DNA of 64,000 nucleotides from Lycium barbarum (taxonomy: Eukaryota > Streptophyta > Magnoliopsida > Solanales > Solanaceae): the NCBI RefSeq assembly GCF_019175385.1, contig NC_083339.1:84865905-84929904 (forward strand), read 5' to 3'. The notes under the pieces were generated by a model. The model was given only the letters and a program-made list of their open reading frames with translations. It was not told where the DNA came from and searched no databases. Of the stretch, positions 44,676 through 56,657 are shown piece by piece. A program made the position numbers and the translations under genes. How positions within the stretch are numbered: the first letter of the stretch is position 1; the number at the start of each line of letters is the position of its first letter.

Positions 44676-45010
44676 ATGGCCTCTTTTACATCTTGGCCCG
44701 AAGCATTTAGTGGAGGAGCTGGAGCTGGGGCTGAGGCTCCTTCACGTTCCTCAGAGACGGGCACTGTCTCGGAGGACTGAGATTAAGCTGCACCCTGGGA
44801 CTCACTTTCCTCTACTACCGGTGGCGGTGCTTTCTTAGCCCGCTTCTCTGCCACCGTCTTGCCCTTTTAGGCTGCCGTAGTCTTTCCCTTTTTAGGCATC
44901 TCTGAAATACACAACACACGATTTAGGAGTAAGAATTTCCTACATCATAGCTCTATCGCACGATTCTTATGAAGAAAGAAGGTCATTTATTCCTAAAATG
45001 TCCGCAACTT

Positions 45011-45050
45011 CTTGTTTATAAGTGTGTCGCGCAACACACCCATAACCAAG
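45011..45050 (-). ncRNA. Element E leader hairpin
   Basis: Element sense: the outer arms CTTGGTTAT and ATAAACAAG pair imperfectly; the inner arms GTGTGT/ACACAC close TGCGCG. The loop is GC-rich like that of G but only partly self-complementary. Confidence 0.5.
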
Positions 45051-45094
45051 ACTCTACTAGACACAGCTCGTAGACACACCCTAGGACTGAACAG

Positions 45095-45106
45095 GCTCTG
45101 ATACCA
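45095..45106 (-). promoter_or_regulatory. Element E primer binding site
   Basis: The minus strand TGGTATCAGAGC, four bases inside the LTR end at 45111. Confidence 0.93.
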
Positions 45107-45110
45107 CTTT

Positions 45111-47530
45111 TGTCACGACCCGACTCGGGGCCGCGACAAGCACCCGGTGCTAGCCCACCCGGGCACCCTCTTAGCTTACTCTTATGCTTACATCTAGGTG
45201 AGCCACATAATTATACATGCATTTCCATTCATTCGTCAACTAGTCCCATTTGGACAACAACACATTTATATCATCATAGGCATCTATGCCACATCAATGT
45301 ACACGGGCCAACGTGGCCGACAAAATGATATACAAAACATAGGCCAAAAAGGCCAAACACATCTACCCACACACACATATGTCTACGAGCCTCTAAGAGT
45401 ATAACATATCACATTAGCGGGACAGGACCCCGCTATGCCCATAATTATATACACAAAATAATAAGTACCCAAAAGATATGGCTTCGAAGGAAATGGAGCT
45501 CTCTATGTAATGTCCGAATAGACAGCTATGGATCAAGTCTATCTCCCTGTGCACCTGCGGGCATGACGCAGCGTCCACAAACAAAAGGACGTCAGTACGA
45601 AGAATGTACTGAGTATGTAAAGCATGAGCAACATCAATAAATAAGCATCATGAACAACATATGAAATAGCATAGGAGGGGGAGACAATAATATCATCGTC
45701 ATAGCACTTACCTGCCTTTCGTAGGACTTTCCATTTTTCATACGTATTTGTACACCTACGTCATCATCCGTATTCCATAATAGTACTCGTACGATACTTG
45801 TGCTCATATTTGTATACATGTCCTTATTCGTATTCTTATACATAGTCTTATCACATTCATATTCATATTATATACATAGTCATTTCATATACATAGCATT
45901 TACATAGCATACCCGACCACATAGGATCAGTGTTTCATACATACTTGGCCAACCAAGGCTCAAGGTTACCCGTACCTGGCCCTACCAAGGCTTCAGGGTT
46001 ATCCGTACCATCTGTAGAGGTGTGCGGGCGTTTCGTAATCGTATACATACTTTATACAAATTCATATACATATATCCTTCCCGGCGTTATAAACTCGGGG
46101 TGTCATTATAGCCCTTCATAGGCACATGTAAGTATAATAGCCCGTAGGCACCTTTAGCATCATTATTATTATCATTTTTGCTACATCTATATCTAATGCT
46201 TATTCGTCATATGGGGTGCGTAGTATAATCGTAGCACATATCGAGGATCGTGAGCTTATGAGCTCAGAGTGTCAATCATTTGAATACAACATACTCATGT
46301 AGAGGATTTAAGAGTTTGGGCAAGGAACCATGCCTTATGAAAGAAGGGTTAGCCTTACATACCTTTTCGTCGGACTATTCTACACTTGCACGCTTCGTTC
46401 CAATGCTAGCGTCTATACCTTCATTAATATCATAACAATGACCATTAGTCATTCACATTATCCACATTATTTAGATTCCTTAATTTGCCTCTAATTCACC
46501 CATATTCATGGTCATAACATCCAACTTCGTCCATTCGTCTAAAGTGTCTAGTTCATGATCTTAGTATCATTTATAATGCATTCATATCACAACACAACAA
46601 CATTCAGGATTCAATTAAAACTATTCCTCAAAATGTCACTATTCATCATTCATGACCTACTTGACCATATTTCCTACAATCCATGTATTTCAACTTTTCA
46701 ATACCTTAAACATCATGTAAAAATCATGAATCTTACCTTAGAAGTTGTAGGAACAAGCTTTGGTTAATAATACTCCACTTTGAGCAAAACCCTAGTTTTT
46801 CTCCATTTGGATTTCTTGACCTAGATGATCTTTGATGATGTTCTTACTCTTGATTCACCTTGTTTTATGTTTTTGATCCTCAAATATCTTTGAAAACTTG
46901 TATAATAAATGTAGAGACAGGTTTTAGAGAGATGTGGTGTAATGTTGTAATGAAATAAAACAAGTGTTGGTCCCTTTATTTAATGGCTAGCAAAATCTGT
47001 GCTGAGGTGAACAGTGGTCGCCCATCATGGTTTACGGCCCGTATTTCAGTTTACGGACCGTCCCTCGCGATCGTCTTTAACCATTTCTAGAACCAGAAGC
47101 TTTGGCTGCTTGCATGGTGATTTACGACCATGGTTTACGGGCCGTAAATCACTTTACGGTCCGTCGTCCAGGTCGTATTTTACCATTTCTCGACTGGCAA
47201 AAAGTTGAAGCCTTGCATGGCAGTTTATGACCTGCTAGTTTACGGACCGTATACCAGTTTACGGTGCGTCCTAGCACTTTACGACCACTTGGTAGTTGCA
47301 ATTCTGCAACTTTCCATATTTCTTAGACTTCTCATTTTAATCACCCACATCCATGCACATGCATTGCTCACCTTATATCTCATCTTAATTTAGCCAACTT
47401 TCTCATCTCACATCGGATACCTTCGAAATCTCGCCTGCTGTCATCAAATGTCGTTTCTTGCTCATGGACCCATACTTATCACTAGTTCGTTCACTTACGT
47501 ACCAATGGAAAATTTTACCGAGGTGTAACA
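45111..47530 (-). repeat. Element E 5' LTR (2420 bp)
   Basis: TGTCACGACCC to GAGGTGTAACA. Two-hairpin module at about 45551-45622, AGGTATGTAAGG near 46352-46367, AAGGTAAGA near 46731-46740, ACGGNCCGT array about 47020-47290. It shows the uninterrupted sequence at the H insertion point. Confidence 0.94.
47020..47290 (-). promoter_or_regulatory. U3 palindrome array in E 5' LTR
   Basis: Copies of TTTACGGNCCGT including TTTACGGGCCGTAAA, parallel to 35755-36030. In element sense the array precedes a TAAATAAAGG-like box and the AAGGTAAGA motif. Confidence 0.5.
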
Positions 47531-47660
47531 AACGTACGGCCCGATCCATATATAATATAATATGTTAGTACCGAGGAACGTACGGCCCGATCCATATATA
47601 ATATAATATGTTAGTGCTGAGGAACGTACGACCCGATCCATATAGAATATAATACATATA
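47531..47660. repeat. 46-bp tandem repeat in D LTR, target of E
   Basis: Units containing GAGGAACGTACGGCCCGATC and TAATATAATATGTTAG. About two units lie before E (from about 30790) and two to three after it. E split one unit. Confidence 0.88.
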
Positions 47661-49295
47661 CATACATGTAAAACTTGGAAAAGGATACTCTGAACTCTTC
47701 TGGTTACATAAGAAGCTAATATGAAAAGTCTCTGGGAATTATGGACATAAATCATAAGAGGCCAAGGATACAATATCTCTTCACTATCTAAGATTAGAGT
47801 CTTTGGAACTCGTTTGCTCACTGTGTTCATTCATATGATAAGGATCATGCCAAAAAGAAAGAAAGGATAACTTTACATACCTTGTCCGCTTCTTAAGCTA
47901 ATCCAAACCTAAGTCTCCGGCTTCCCAAGATCTATAACAATGTCAGTAAATACCAAACATTAGCTAAAGGTACTTAGGAATCCAACCCTAAGCTAGCACG
48001 TCATTTATAGAAATTCGGACAGCATTTCCTTTATATATTCAACAAACCCCGAAAATTTAACTCGGCCAAATCCTCAATAACAACACCAACAACCACATAA
48101 TTAAGTCATTTCTTAAGAGTCCCCATCATTAATAATTCAAGAATATGATCAAAACAGCCCCTATATACGCAATATACCATTATGCCATATAACTTCTCCT
48201 TCTTCTTAAATATGTAAAAACGTCAATCAAAATTTCAACAACAACATAATAAAATATGTTCCAACAATTCTAGCCATAAATAGCTCAAGAACACCTTCAA
48301 AACAGTCCATAAACAGCCCATGATCCAACAACAATATCATATATGATTTCCGGTATAATTTTAATGTTTCTCGTCTCGTGATTTAGCCATGACTTCAGTG
48401 AATTTAAATATACTTAGAGGAGAATAATTCTTACCTTATATGCCAATAAATAATCTTCTTCCACATTACTTCACCTTGAATAAATTCCAAATTTAACAAC
48501 ACGACAAACGGAACAACGAGATTGAAGTAGAGAGCGAAACTCGTATGTCGTTCTTGAGATGAAATATACATCGCTTCCTTAAAATGCAACGTCGCTGGCT
48601 GCACATTTAGAGGGATGATCGTTGCTGCCCATATTTCCTTTCTCAACATTACTTATCCCCAAAGTGAAGAATATTGTTGAAAGATTATGCTCATTGTTGC
48701 TAGAAATACATACAAGTACGATGCTGCTATCATCTTGTGCACGTTTTATGATCCTTGGATTTGGTTGATCAAATGATCTTGTGCGTTTTTATTTTGTTGT
48801 AGGATTCTTTTGCAATGTAATGATAAGAATAGCCAAAGTCCTCTTTTAGCATCCTTAATTCTACGTGTCATTATGCACTAAGATGTGCATATGACTCATT
48901 AATTCCCCTTCACCATTTAGTGCCACCTATTTGCTCAACTAAGGCCAAATGGCAGCCCACTATTGGTGCTTATCCATGTTAATCATAACTAATACCAAAA
49001 TTAATTTCTTATCTCAATTTGCTTTAATAACAATTATTTTTAATAAACTTCATATACTCATTTCCATAATTATGTGACGTAGTACTAGTCCATAGTCCCT
49101 TTTGGTACACACCAAATATTATTCCCGATCACCGTCATCAAACTTGTTAAGGCCTAAATTATTTCGGGACCTCAAACTCTTTGTACACCGAGCTCTCGAT
49201 TTTTATCCTTGAATATGATCGAATTCTCTGGGCTCGGGTAATTTTGCTCATATTGTACGATTCAATTTCCTAGTCCAAAAATACGGGATGTAACA
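47531..49295 (-). repeat. Element D 5' LTR, 5' part (after E)
   Basis: Resumes with AACGT inside the 46-bp tandem repeat and ends GGGATGTAACA at 49295. It contains AAGGTATGTAAAG (47871-47883) and AAGGTAAGAATT (48428-48438). With 30103-30853 the LTR is about 2.5 kb. The D target duplication would start ATTAC at 49296; its partner is outside the window. Confidence 0.92.
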
Positions 49296-51710
49296 ATTAC
49301 ACTTAGGGATATATATGTTGGGTCCAAAGGGAAATGATTCCGGAGGTTGACGAGAGTATATGGGACAAATTGCGAGTGATGTGATTGATATGAGCTTGAT
49401 TGGCTAGTGACTAGTAATGTGAGCCTAAGAATAGCTAGATGATGTGATTGAGAGCCAAATATGGCTAAGAAACCGGAAGGGAAATGATTCCGGGTGGTAT
49501 ATGGACATCGTGAATCTCCCATGGGTCGCGCTCCCTATTGAAGGAGCGTGTGTGTACCGGAGATGGAAAGGCCTTGCATTGCATATCACCGGCATTTCTT
49601 ACCATTTTATTATACTTGTGTTTGTTTGTTGTGATAAGCTAATATTGAATTCTTTGGTTGCTTGATTTTTATTATTGGATTGTATTTAAGGGTTTGGATG
49701 CTATAACCAAGGCTTGTAACTTATGATTTTTGAGACCACAGTGATTATTATGATTATTATGGTGGACTAACCGTAGTTTTTTGTAGAAGTAGTATTCGGA
49801 AGACCGTCCCTCATCTCTATTTTAATATAGGGTCGGTTGACGATGCTGCTCAACACATGTTGTTTCCCGTACTCACTCTACACTTGTTGCACCTTTTTGT
49901 GTGCAGATTCTGTCCATGGTTTGAGCACTGTCCGCGAGTTCACTAGGTGTTAAGGAGGCCTTCTCGAGAGTTCGGGGTGATTAACAAACAGATCCGTAGA
50001 GACGGATTCTCTCTTATCTTTATTTTTCCTGTCTTTTCATTTCAGACCATTTATTAAGTAATACTTTAGACTTGTATCAGTATTTTAGCAAATTCTTGTA
50101 CTAGTGACACCAGTATTAGGGGATCATACTTATTTCAGTTTTTGATGATTATAAAATCTTTAGGACTCGAAATTGACTTATATGGTTTCTTTCCGCACTA
50201 ATTTCCTTAAATAACTATTTAATCAGGCTATGGATGGCTCACTGACTCGGGTGAGTTAGTACCTCCACGGCTTACAAATTGGGTCCTGATAGGTTTTGAA
50301 TCAGTAGCTTTAGCTCGATGTAACAAATGTAATGGATTAGGCATTAGTGCAATCGACTTTAGATAAGGTCAGTTTTTATGAAAATGCTTAGAATTGGCTC
50401 AGAACAAGCACAAATTCTTTTTTGGTCAAAGGTAGTCATGGTTTAAACTTGCGGTGGGTGACAAAATGTTTTCTACAGATTCTTTGCACTAAAGATGACT
50501 TTGGAAAGTGAGGAAGAAAGATAAGTAGAATCAGAGTATTTCACCCGTATAAGTTTGGCAATGGATTGTGTAAAATCAGAAAATTCGAGTGGAGTTAGTT
50601 CAAATATATGAGGATCAGCGGTGGGAGAAATTTCGGGTATGGTAAAATGGAAATTTTGGTCAATGAGATAAGTTAAATGAAGTTTTGATTGATAAGTGAA
50701 CAAATGATTCTATCGGCGTAACTCTTACATGTGGAGGCTTGGATGAGGTTTATAATGGAGATCCTTAGTTGCTCATCGGTTCCGGTACTTTTCTTTATCG
50801 TTCTAGGATGAACAATTGTTTAATTAGTATCTGATATAACCACTCGTGTGTTCGTTTTGAGCTTTTAGACTTTTTTTCACCAAAATACCCTACTTGTAGT
50901 TTTATTTCGGCGTTTATGACTAGCGAAAATGGGTGGGGCGGTTATTGTGGCAATTGGACGAGTTTTGGATTCGTTTTAGTGATTTTGGAAGTTTCCAAGT
51001 TAAAGAAATGAAGATGTTTGCCAAAGTCAACCAAGGGGTAATTACGTCATTTTCAAAGTTTTGTCGATTCTATTAGGTTCGGAATGTAATTTATGATATA
51101 GTAGAGTCATTGGTTCGGATGCCGAGGGAGTCGGGTGTGATTTGGGTCATTGGTTGAAAAGATAATAAAGTTAAGGATTTGGAGTTGACCTTGGTCAACA
51201 TCAGGTCAAGATCTTTTTTTGGTATTTTGAGTGCGTGAGCAAGTCCGGAATGTGTTTTATGATTGAAATGCTATATGGTTTGTGTCCGGGAGGTTCTGGA
51301 TGAGTTTCATGTGCTAAAACTAAGATTTTGCAATTTCCCAATTTTCTAGTGTAATAATTCTGAAAATACCAATTATGTTCCTAAAGTTCGCCCTTAAATT
51401 TCAGCATTCCTTCAAAACTAGAAAACATCATATATGTTACACCTAGGAAAATTTCATATCATTGCCTAGTGAATAGGCTAACGCAGGGTAAGGAGTACAC
51501 GATGTTTCTGTATGTAAGAAAGGTTATTTAACTATTTTAATTAAGATTCCAAAGACGTTGGAAGTAAGAGAAGAAAGTTCGTTAAAGAATGTTGAGCACA
51601 AGTTGTATTTTGAAGAAGGATGTGTAAAGTATCGAGTTAATGTCGACTTGATGATGTCTTAAAGAAGCGTTATAATGCTCCTTAGATTGGTAATGAAGTG
51701 TTAAACAAGT
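49296..51710. other. Unassigned repeat-like DNA between D and F
   Basis: No gene is recognised. AGGGAAATGATTCCGG occurs twice (about 49328 and 49478). Around 49850-50150 the sequence resembles an old LTR: GTACTCAC ... GTTGCACC ... GTGTGCAG, then T-rich and ATCATACTTATTTC stretches. 50720-51710 is also non-coding and contains runs typical of decayed retroelements. No termini or duplications could be drawn. Confidence 0.5.
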
Positions 51711-52361
51711 TGTCACACCCTAGCAATGGTAGGGCATGACGGGCACCCGACTCTCATCAGAGTCGAGCGAACCCTTAGACATTCGCTCTATTAAAACCTG
51801 TCATTTCAAAAACTTTTAAGAACATAAATTTTTTTCCAAATAGAAATCATTATTTCTATAACGATTATGAAAACTTTCAATCAATAAGTACTTTAGACCA
51901 ATCTAAATCATCTGAAATACATACTCTTTTAAAATCCATAAATGACACAACTGATATCACTTTGTCGACATCTCGACAAACATACCAGCGGACACTGTCT
52001 GCAGCAGTCTCTAAGGAGTGAATTGGACACTATGAGTCAGGACAGGGCCCTGACATACCCATAATCATACATATCTATACATGACTCAGCACAGCTCCAG
52101 AATGAGGTGGAACTTGCCAATCCCAGCAGACGTCAGAGCATCCTAGGTGTATACTTAACCTGCCAAACAATCTGGGGCTGCGGGCATGAACGCAGCGTCC
52201 CCAGGCAAAAGGATGTCAGTACGGAAAATGTACTGAGTATGTAAGGTGGTAACAAATCATAACCATAACCTGATTTAGGGGAGAAGAAATCACAATCTAA
52301 CTCAATACCTGCAGCCTTCGCTGGAAGAAACATAAATGTATACGCGAGGTCTCAAAACAAT

Positions 52362-52455
52362 CTTTAAGTAAATAATGCAATCCAACAAACATTCTTTAAG
52401 TAAATAATGCAATCTAACACACATTCTTTAAGTAAATAATGTAATCTAACACGCA
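52362..52455. repeat. 32-bp tandem repeat in F
   Basis: Three close copies of a unit containing TCTTTAAGTAAATAATGCAA. Confidence 0.85.
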
Positions 52456-52676
52456 TGCCGCTTCCGACATGTTAACAAAATGGTCCCTTCGGACAGCCGC
52501 TTCCGGCTAGTATCACCATAGTCCCTTCGGACGACCGCTTTCGGCATAGTAATGATGGCCCCTTCGGGCAGCCGCTTTCGGCTTAATAATAATGGCCCCT
52601 TCGGGCAGCCGCTTCCGACTCAATAATATTGATGGCCCCTTCGGGCAGCCGCTTCTGGCTCAATAATAATGATGGC
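52456..52676. repeat. Twin-hairpin minisatellite in F, left part
   Basis: Units of about 37-43 bp, each with GCCC-CTTC-GGGC followed by GCCG-CTTC-CGGC and an AT-rich spacer; older units read GTCC-CTTC-GGAC. It continues after G at 62768. G inserted at an ATGGC of this array. Confidence 0.88.
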
Positions 52677-55137
52677 TATCACGACCCGGTTAGGGGGGCC
52701 GCGACGAGCACCCGGTGCTGCCCCACCCGGGCACCCCCTTATCGTACATAACATAACATCTAGGTGAACCATAAGTCAATTCGTGCTTTTCTTATCGTTA
52801 ATCATATTGATCCTATTGGACGACCATAATCATTTAACATATCATGGGCATCTATGCCACATCATAAGTACAAGGCCGACGAGGCCAACAAAAGATATAC
52901 AAAACATGGGCCAACATGGCCGAACATCTCTACCCACATACACATGACTACGAGCCTCTAAGAGTATGACATATCATATTAGCGGGACAGGACCCCGCTA
53001 TGCCCATAATTATATACACAAAAGAATGAATACCCAAAAGCTGCGGCTCCGAAAGAAATGGAGCTCTGCTATGCAATCTCTAGATTAGCAGCTATGGATC
53101 AAGTCTGTCTCCCTATGAACCTGCGGGCATGACGCAACGTCCACAAACAAAAGGACGTCAGTACGAAGAATGTACTGAGTATGTAAAGTATGAGCAACAT
53201 CAATAAATAAGCATCATGAACAACATATGAGATAGCATAGGAGGGGGAAGACAATAATATCATCGTCATAACGCTTACCTTCCTTTCGTAGGACTTTCCA
53301 TTTTTCATACGTATTTGTACACTTACATCATCATCCGTATTCCATAATAGTACTCGTACCATACTTGTGCTCATATTCGTACACATGTCCTTATTCGCAT
53401 TCGTATACCTAGTCTTTTCACATTCATATTCATATTATATACATAGCCATACACTTACATACATACATAGCGTGCCCGACCATAAGGTTTGGTGTTTCAT
53501 ACGTACTTAGCCAACCAAGGCTCAATGTTATTTCTACCTGGCCCTACCAAGGCTTCAGGGTTATCCGTACCATCTGCAGAGGTGTGCGCGCGTTACGTAA
53601 TCGTATACATACTTTATACATAATCATATATATATATATATATATATACATCCATATACATATATTCTACCCGGCATTATAAGCTCGGGGTGTCATTATA
53701 GCCCTTCATAGGCACATGTGAATATAATAGCCCGTAGGCACCTTTAGCATCATTATTATTATCATCGTCATCACTATCATCGTCATTATTGCTACATCCA
53801 TACCTTAGGCTTACTCGTCATATGAGGGGCGTAGTACAATCGTAGTACATGTTAAGGATCGTGAGCTTATGAGCTCGGAGTGTCAATCACTTGAATACAA
53901 CATACTCATATAGAGGAATTAGAAATTTGGCCAAGAACCATGCCTTATGAAAGAAGGGTTAGCCTTACATACCTTTTTGTCGGACTATTCTACACTTGCA
54001 CATTTACTTCCAATGCTAGCATCCATACCTTCATTAATATCATAACAATGACCATTAGTCATTCACATCATCCACATTATCTAGATTTCTCAATTTGCTT
54101 CTAATTCTCCCATATTTATGGTCATGACCTCCAACTTCGTCCATTCGTCTAAAGTGTCTAGTTCATGATCTTAGTACCATTTATAATGCATTCATATCAC
54201 AACACAACAACATTCATGATTCAATTCCAACTATTCCATAAAATGTCACTATTCATCATTCATGACCTACTCGACCATATTTTTTTACAATCCATGTATT
54301 CCAACTCTTCAATACCTTAAACATCATGTGAAAATCATGAATCTTACCTTAGAAGTTGTAGGAACAAGCTTTGGTTGATAATACTTCTCTTTGAGCAAAA
54401 CCCTAGGTTTTCTCCATTTGGATTTCTTGACTTGAATGGTATTTAATGGCTTGATTCACTTGTCTTAATGTTATTGATGGCTTATAATCCTTGAAAACTC
54501 ATAAAATAAATGTAGAGAGAAGTTTTAGAGAGAAGTGGTGTAATGTTGTAATGAAATAAAACAAGTGTTGGTCCCTTTATTTAATGACTTGTGAAATTTG
54601 TGCTGAGATGAACAGTGGTCGTCCATCGTAGTTTACGGCCCGTATTCCACTATAGGGCTCGTCCTCCATGGGCGTATTTAACCATTTCCAGAACCAGAAG
54701 CTGGGCTGCCTTCATGGTGGTTTACGACCATGGTTTACGGGCCGTAAATCACTTTACGGTCCGTCCACCTGATCGTATTTTACCATTTCTTGACTGGGCA
54801 GAAAGTTGAAACCTTGCATGGCAGTTTACGACTGCCAGTTTACGGACCGTATAGCAATTTACGGTTCGTATTTGGCAATACGACCACTGGGCAGTTGCAA
54901 TTCTGCAACTTCCCATATTTCTTAGACTTCTCATTTTAATCACCCCCGTCCATGCACATGCATTGCTCACCTTGTATCTTATCTTAACTTAGCCAACTTC
55001 CTCGTCTCACATCGGATACTTTCGAAATCTCGCCTAAGGTCATCAAACGTCGTTTCTTGCTCATAGACATCATGTACTCATATTCAACACTAGTTCATCC
55101 ACTTGCGTACCAACGGAAAATTTTCCGAGGTGTAACA
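52677..55137 (-). repeat. Element G 3' LTR (2461 bp)
   Basis: TATCACGACCC to GAGGTGTAACA. Two-hairpin module 53118-53190, AGGTATGTAAGG about 53962-53976, AAGGTAAGA about 54341-54350, palindrome array about 54625-54890, and a TA run near 53625-53650 that is shorter in the other LTR. Confidence 0.94.
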
Positions 55138-55175
55138 TTCTCCCCCCCTTAAGAACATTCGTCCTCGAATGTTAA
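55138..55175 (-). promoter_or_regulatory. Element G polypurine tract and inverted repeat
   Basis: TTCTCCCCCCCTTAAG then AACATTCGTCCTCGAATGTT. The conserved GCCAGAGTTTCCC ... CACAGGGCC block lies at about 55205-55285, between this and integrase. Confidence 0.88.
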
Positions 55176-55344
55176 AGTCTTCGGGGATTCTAAAAAAAAA
55201 AAATTCGCCAGAGTTTCCCCTACATTATGGCACTGCCACCCTGCCACAACAGCCCATAATATCGATGCCACACAGGGCCACTACATAATAACATAAAAAT
55301 TGGCCACACACGACCCAAAAGCATAAAAGTAAAACATGCATACC

Positions 55345-55947
55345 TTATGATCTCGACGTCTCATTTTGTACTTCTTCCAAGGGCTGAAATAGATGTGGGT
55401 ATTTGGATCGCTTACTCTCTTCTGCTTCCCACATTATTTCCTCTCGTTTGTTGTTCCACCATAAGACCTTAACTGAGGCCACTTCTTTGTTTCTAAGTCT
55501 CCGTACTTGCCTATCTAGTATGCCGATGGGTATCTCTTCATAAGTCAATTTCCCTATCACTTGCACATCATTCACTGGGACGATCCTAGTAGGATCTCCA
55601 ACACATTTCCGAAGCATCAAAACATGAAATACTGGATGAACTGACTCCAAGTCTGGAGGTAGATTTCACTCATAGGCCACTTTGCCTATCTTGCGTACAA
55701 TTTCGTATGGCCCAATATACCGGGGACTGAGCTTCCCCTTTTTGCCAAATCTCATTACGCCCTTCATCGGCGACACTTTCAAGAATACCCAATCTTTCAC
55801 TTCGAACTCTAAGTCTCTTCGACGATTATCCGCATAGGAATATTGACGACTTTGAGCCGCTAGCAACCGATCTTGTATGAGCTTAACTTTCTCTATTGCT
55901 TGCTGGACCAAGTCTGGCCCTATCAACTTAGTTTCTCCGGTTTCAAA
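55345..55947 (-). pseudogene. Element G integrase C-terminus and chromodomain-like tail
   Basis: Begins after TAG 55948-55950 (TGG or TGC in relatives). It contains KDWVFLKVSPMKGVMRFG and YIGPYEIVRKIGKVAYE, a TGA just after it (55666-55668), HPVFHVLMLRKCVGDPTR and the chromodomain-like ILDRQVRRLRNKEVASVKV. It ends at 55345. Confidence 0.88.
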
Positions 55948-56657
55948 CTACCCAATTGGGGATCTACACTTTCGCCCATATAGAGCTTCATACGGTGCCA
56001 TTTGAATGCTGGAATGGTAACTATTATTGTAAGCAAATTCAATGAGTGGCAAATGATCATCCCAATTTCCTCCAAAATATAACTTACATGCTCGCAACAT
56101 ATCTTCAAGAGTCTGAATGGTACGTTCGGCCTGCCCATCGGTCTGTGGGTGAAACGTCGTGCTAAGGCGCACTTGGGTCCCTAGACCCTCTTGGAACAAT
56201 CTCCAAAACTTGGCTGTAAGCTGGGTCCCTCTATCGGAGATAATAGATACTGGAATGCCATGGAGTTTCACTATCTCTTTAAGATAAAGCTTCGCATAAT
56301 CTTCTGGCACATAGGTCGTCCTGACCGGTAAGAAATGAGCTTACTTTGTGAGTCTATCCACAATCACCCATATGGAATCATACTTATGTCGAGAACGGAG
56401 TAACCCTGTAATGAAATCCATATTAATCACTTCCCACTTCTAAGTTGGGATTTCTATAGCTTGCAATAATCCACCCGACTTTTGGTGTTCAATCTTCACT
56501 TGTTGGCAATTAGGACACTCAGCTACGAATTCCGCTATATCTTTCTTCATTCCATTCCACCAGTATATAGACTTAAGATCATGATACATTTTCCTCGCTC
56601 CGGGGTGAACGGAGTAACGGGATCAATGAGCTTCCCTCAATATTTGGTGACGTAGAC
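55948..56657 (-). pseudogene. Element G integrase zinc finger and core
   Basis: After the frameshift near 56722, the HHCC finger (RYSVHPGA ... CPNCQQ) and the core ([22 protein letters not shown]) can be followed with several stops, including a TGA at the first His region (about 56625) and a TAA in LTKSAHF (about 56342). The longest clean stretch is 55948-56310. Confidence 0.85.

Larger units (their letters stand above)
40139..44899 (-). pseudogene. Element E gag, split by solo LTR I
   Basis: ATG at 44899 (MPKKGK). TAA at 44867-44869 and 44783-44785 correspond to CAA in G. I lies at 41065-44675. After it, the capsid-like region (HSSGYGDRAVSARARDF, EFFGSKPEEDP) meets a one-base deletion near 40918. 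The shifted frame then reads ESVELASYRLRDVSI, the Arg/Ser-rich spacer and [12 protein letters not shown], an atypical CX2CX3HX3C knuckle. TGA 40139-40141 cuts the second knuckle (CGA in G). Confidence 0.9.
30854..47530 (-). mobile_element. Element E: decayed Ty3/gypsy chromovirus-like element with solo LTRs H and I inside
   Basis: 16.7 kb including nested insertions, flanked by AACGT. The left LTR (30854-36280) is interrupted by H; the right LTR (45111-47530) is intact. The internal region holds gag (split by I) and pol on the minus strand, with six nonsense codons and one frameshift seen. It is of the same family as G by gag start (MPKKGK), LTR and U3 array. Confidence 0.94.

Noticed and set aside
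47495..47830. 111-codon minus ORF
   Set aside because: Crosses the E/D junction and the 46-bp tandem repeat; open frame is an artefact of the repeat.
49444..49665. Possible host gene exon in the unassigned region
   Set aside because: 73 codons, no motif, low-complexity repeat flanks; no evidence of coding constraint.
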